A DNA stretch of 64,000 nt from Paenibacillus sp. 453mf. GTDB lineage: Bacteria > Bacillota > Bacilli > Paenibacillales > Paenibacillaceae. Position 1 is the first letter of the stretch, and each line of letters begins with the position of its first letter. The stretch covers positions 124,001-188,000 of the forward strand of contig NZ_FPAC01000006.1 in the NCBI RefSeq assembly GCF_900116105.1, given 5' to 3'. The notes beneath the pieces were generated by a model. It did no database searches and was not told the DNA's origin. It saw only the letters and a program-made list of their open reading frames with translations. A program made the translations under genes and the position numbers. Positions 62,275 through 64,000 of the stretch are shown here, one piece after another.

Positions 62275-62372
62275 CAAATAAGCGCACAATCTCCATAGGA
62301 GATGTGCGCGTGCTTCGTCGCTTAATGTTATTCAATTACATTAATTATACGAACTGTATTTATTCCCGGCAA
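62275..62372 (-). promoter_or_regulatory. Attenuator leader P before the secreted nuclease
   Basis: Minus strand: -35 TTGCCG (62372-62367), 17 nt, -10 TATAAT (62349-62344), 6 nt, AATTGAATAAC, P1 GCG(A)CG-AAGCA-CGCGC with one bulged A (62321-62306), terminator GCGCACATCTCC/GGAGATTGTGCGC (62309-62282). The T-run is weak (TTATTTGTTGTT). Confidence 0.8.
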
Positions 62373-62381
62373 CCCTTTATA

Positions 62382-62966
62382 TTAGATAATCTCACAGTGT
62401 AGTCCAGCCTCAATTGCTCGCTTCTGAGTTTCATGATCTAGAGTAACAAAGATAATGGAAATTAAGTCTGTTCTTTCTGCATACAAATATGCGCCAATAG
62501 CTCGATCACTAATATTGGCCAGGTCTAATCCGATTTTCTCAACGTAGGAGACGTTAGTACCAATTTGCATGAAAGCATGGCTAAATTCAATTTGTGAGTC
62601 ATACTGGTAAATTCCAACTACCTTATTCTTCTTTTGAGCAGCAAAAACTTCTTCTGTAATGAGAATTGAGCCAGGAGTGTCCACTTGAAAAAGTTGCGGA
62701 TATTTTGTAAGGACCCCGATATCGAGAGCAACTACATACCCCTTATTGAGGTAGTACTCCAAAATTTCATCTCCAGAAGTATGGAGCTCATGAAGCTGAT
62801 TTCCACCAAAAAATGAATCGGAGCTAACATCAGCTTTCGTATAAGTAGCTTCCTTGATTCGTCTTTCACGGGCCAAACTGATACGGTATTCAATGTATAC
62901 GTATAACATAATGCAGCAGAAAATCGCGCCGAAAATCTGTAATATAAGTATCTCAAAGTTCCCCAT
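62382..62966 (-). CDS. Membrane-anchored PIN-like domain protein
   Basis: ATG 62966 (194 residues) fits better than TTG 62984. One transmembrane helix (about 4-24) is followed by a polar linker and a PIN-like domain (about 60-190): VALDIGVL with the first Asp, SDRAIGAYLYAE and the IIFVTLDHETQKRAIEAG end typical of PIN nucleases. An RNase-like role at the membrane is inferred. An operator-like palindrome overlaps its promoter. Confidence 0.75.
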   Translation of the reverse strand: MGNFEILILQIFGAIFCCIMLYVYIEYRISLARERRIKEATYTKADVSSDSFFGGNQLHELHTSGDEILEYYLNKGYVVALDIGVLTKYPQLFQVDTPGSILITEEVFAAQKKNKVVGIYQYDSQIEFSHAFMQIGTNVSYVEKIGLDLANISDRAIGAYLYAERTDLISIIFVTLDHETQKRAIEAGLHCEII

Positions 62967-62988
62967 CGCTCTCACTCTTTCCAACGGT

Positions 62989-63011
62989 GATATAATGGCT
63001 CATTATATCAT
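62989..63011 (-). promoter_or_regulatory. Palindromic operator at the PIN gene promoter
   Basis: GATATAATG and CATTATATC face each other with a 3-nt centre. Each arm contains a TATAAT, so a bound repressor would cover the -10. Self-regulation by the PIN protein's unit or by the XRE protein nearby is possible. Confidence 0.6.
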
Positions 63012-63219
63012 GAGGATTGCCGTCTAGCATTTTTGGAGCAGTAACAAATAGAAACCAATATACTAACCTTTCTCGGTTTTCTCATTAAGCTAATAAGTTT
63101 GAACAGTATATCGTATTCAGATCAACTTCAATCTTCTGCAGGCTTATGCTGCAATGATAACCCTTTCGTAATAAAAGGAAAGTTTGGATGTACTTTTTGA
63201 GCGAGAGATTTACACATGT

Positions 63220-63813
63220 TTAGTTGCTAACTTTCCAGGTTGTCTTTGAAGGAATAACTGTTTTTTTGTCCATGTCTTGAATTATCGATTCAAGATTGAT
63301 AATGACATCAACGGAGTTCTTTAGATGAAAAGCTGATTTATTCTTACCCAGAACTGCAAACACTGTTGATCCATTCTTTTGCGCTCTTTCAATGGCAGGC
63401 ACAAAATCTGCGTCTCCTGAAAAAACTACTATGTATTCATATTTATACACGGATAACTCGTATATATCTAGTGCCATCAATACATCTAACTGCTTCTCCT
63501 TTAGAGAACCATCATCCTGAAAGTAGCACTCCCCTCTTAATACGTTTATTCCATCATATTGTAATGCCTCGAAAAACTTGTATCTGCTATTGTACTTGGC
63601 ATCCTCAACATGGCCTTTAGGGGGCAGGGTCCCATAAAAGTTGAAATCAGTTACCATCTTCTGTCCATAGTTACTCTTTAGATATTGCTCGATCGACTGA
63701 TAAAACTTTTTCCATGATCGAAATCCGCCCACCCCTACATCATGTAACTGATGCATAGCATTACTTTCATCAATCAATATAGCGCTTTTAAGTCGTTTCC
63801 CCACAGGCCTCAT
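63220..63813 (-). CDS. NYN domain (LabA/DUF88) RNase-like protein
   Basis: The 197-residue protein has the NYN fold with the acidic residues of LabA/DUF88 proteins: ILIDESNAMHQL, KQLDVLMALDIYELS and VVFSGDADFVPAIERAQK. These enzymes are Mg-dependent RNases of the PIN-related group. Its ATG overlaps the stop of the truncated XRE gene upstream (ATGA), so both are one operon. The basic GKRLKS start may help RNA binding. Confidence 0.88.
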   Translation of the reverse strand: MRPVGKRLKSAILIDESNAMHQLHDVGVGGFRSWKKFYQSIEQYLKSNYGQKMVTDFNFYGTLPPKGHVEDAKYNSRYKFFEALQYDGINVLRGECYFQDDGSLKEKQLDVLMALDIYELSVYKYEYIVVFSGDADFVPAIERAQKNGSTVFAVLGKNKSAFHLKNSVDVIINLESIIQDMDKKTVIPSKTTWKVSN

Positions 63814-64000
63814 GTTGTTAACCCCGCCATTTTTTTGTTCTTTGATACCATAAGTAAATGTCGCAGAGACAAACCTAAGACCGTTGACAATCGAAGAAGA
63901 TAATCCTCGTTAGGAAAACGAATATCTCTTTCCCAGGCAGAGATTGTAGTTTTATCCACATCTAACTTTAGAGCTAATTGAGCTTGCGAGTATTTCAGTT
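63810..64000 (-). CDS. XRE family regulator, N-terminus cut by the window end
   Basis: The last 62 codons read LKYSQAQLALKLDVDKTTIS, then AWERDIRFPNEDYLLRLSTVLG and end in a basic tail. This is the classical HTH_3 helix pair with the AWE turn. The start lies beyond the window. It is translationally coupled to the NYN gene and likely regulates the pair. Confidence 0.85.
   Translation of the reverse strand, partial: LKYSQAQLALKLDVDKTTISAWERDIRFPNEDYLLRLSTVLGLSLRHLLMVSKNKKMAGLTT

Overview
The window is a contiguous part of a large, low-GC Gram-positive plasmid, most likely from a Bacillales host (Bacillaceae or Paenibacillaceae). The evidence is strong AGGAGG ribosome binding sites, frequent TTG and GTG starts, TATAAT promoters, Bacillus-type gene families (HxlR/HxlA/HxlB, YolD, YabE-like 3D protein, WxL/DUF916 pair) and an iteron replication origin. 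No rRNA or tRNA gene and no CRISPR array was seen. Species cannot be fixed from the sequence.

Layout. 0-12.5 kb: small HTH protein, tyrosine recombinase with a dif-like inverted repeat, a WxL surface-protein operon, a membrane aminopropyltransferase-like protein, a G5/3D wall hydrolase and several small unknown genes. 12.5-17.5 kb: ATP-dependent DNA ligase, an SOS-type (LexA-box) yolD gene, a PilZ c-di-GMP receptor. 17.5-19.2 kb: IS110/IS1111-type insertion. 19.2-31.5 kb: a metabolic island for formaldehyde oxidation (iron alcohol dehydrogenase with a frameshift, pgi, zwf, gnd, hxlR, hxlA, hxlB, Gfo/Idh oxidoreductase), with an inverted, reciprocally decayed duplication of a gnd-orf-adh unit. 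32-37 kb: LytTR regulator, HD-GYP phosphodiesterase, membrane Mrr-like nuclease. 37.2-41.1 kb: a 1302-residue topoisomerase III / FtsK-gamma / FtsK motor fusion. 41-46 kb: PadR-like regulator operon and a second (plasmid) NusA. 47.4-50.3 kb: two-gene ATPase + HNH module resembling Septu-type phage defence. 51-54 kb: small membrane proteins and a 200-residue internally duplicated protein. 54.2-57.6 kb: replication region (initiator gene, about ten iterons, winged-helix replication protein). 58-64 kb: GGDEF cyclase, secreted nuclease, PIN and NYN nucleases, truncated XRE regulator.

The most striking feature is distributed over the whole replicon. At least eleven leaders (plus one variant) share one architecture: promoter, then exactly 6-7 nt after the -10 an AATYRAATAY box at the presumed RNA 5' end, then a small hairpin with an AAGYA loop and covarying stem, whose 3' arm is also the 5' arm of an intrinsic terminator placed before the gene. 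Genes behind these leaders include the c-di-GMP cyclase, phosphodiesterase and PilZ receptor, the WxL operon, the wall hydrolase, the secreted nuclease and the topoisomerase-FtsK fusion. Together with the plasmid-borne NusA this suggests a plasmid-wide attenuation/antitermination network. The metabolic island can run a dissimilatory RuMP cycle: formaldehyde is fixed by HxlA/HxlB to fructose 6-phosphate, and Pgi, Zwf and Gnd oxidise it to CO2 while regenerating ribulose 5-phosphate and reduced cofactor.
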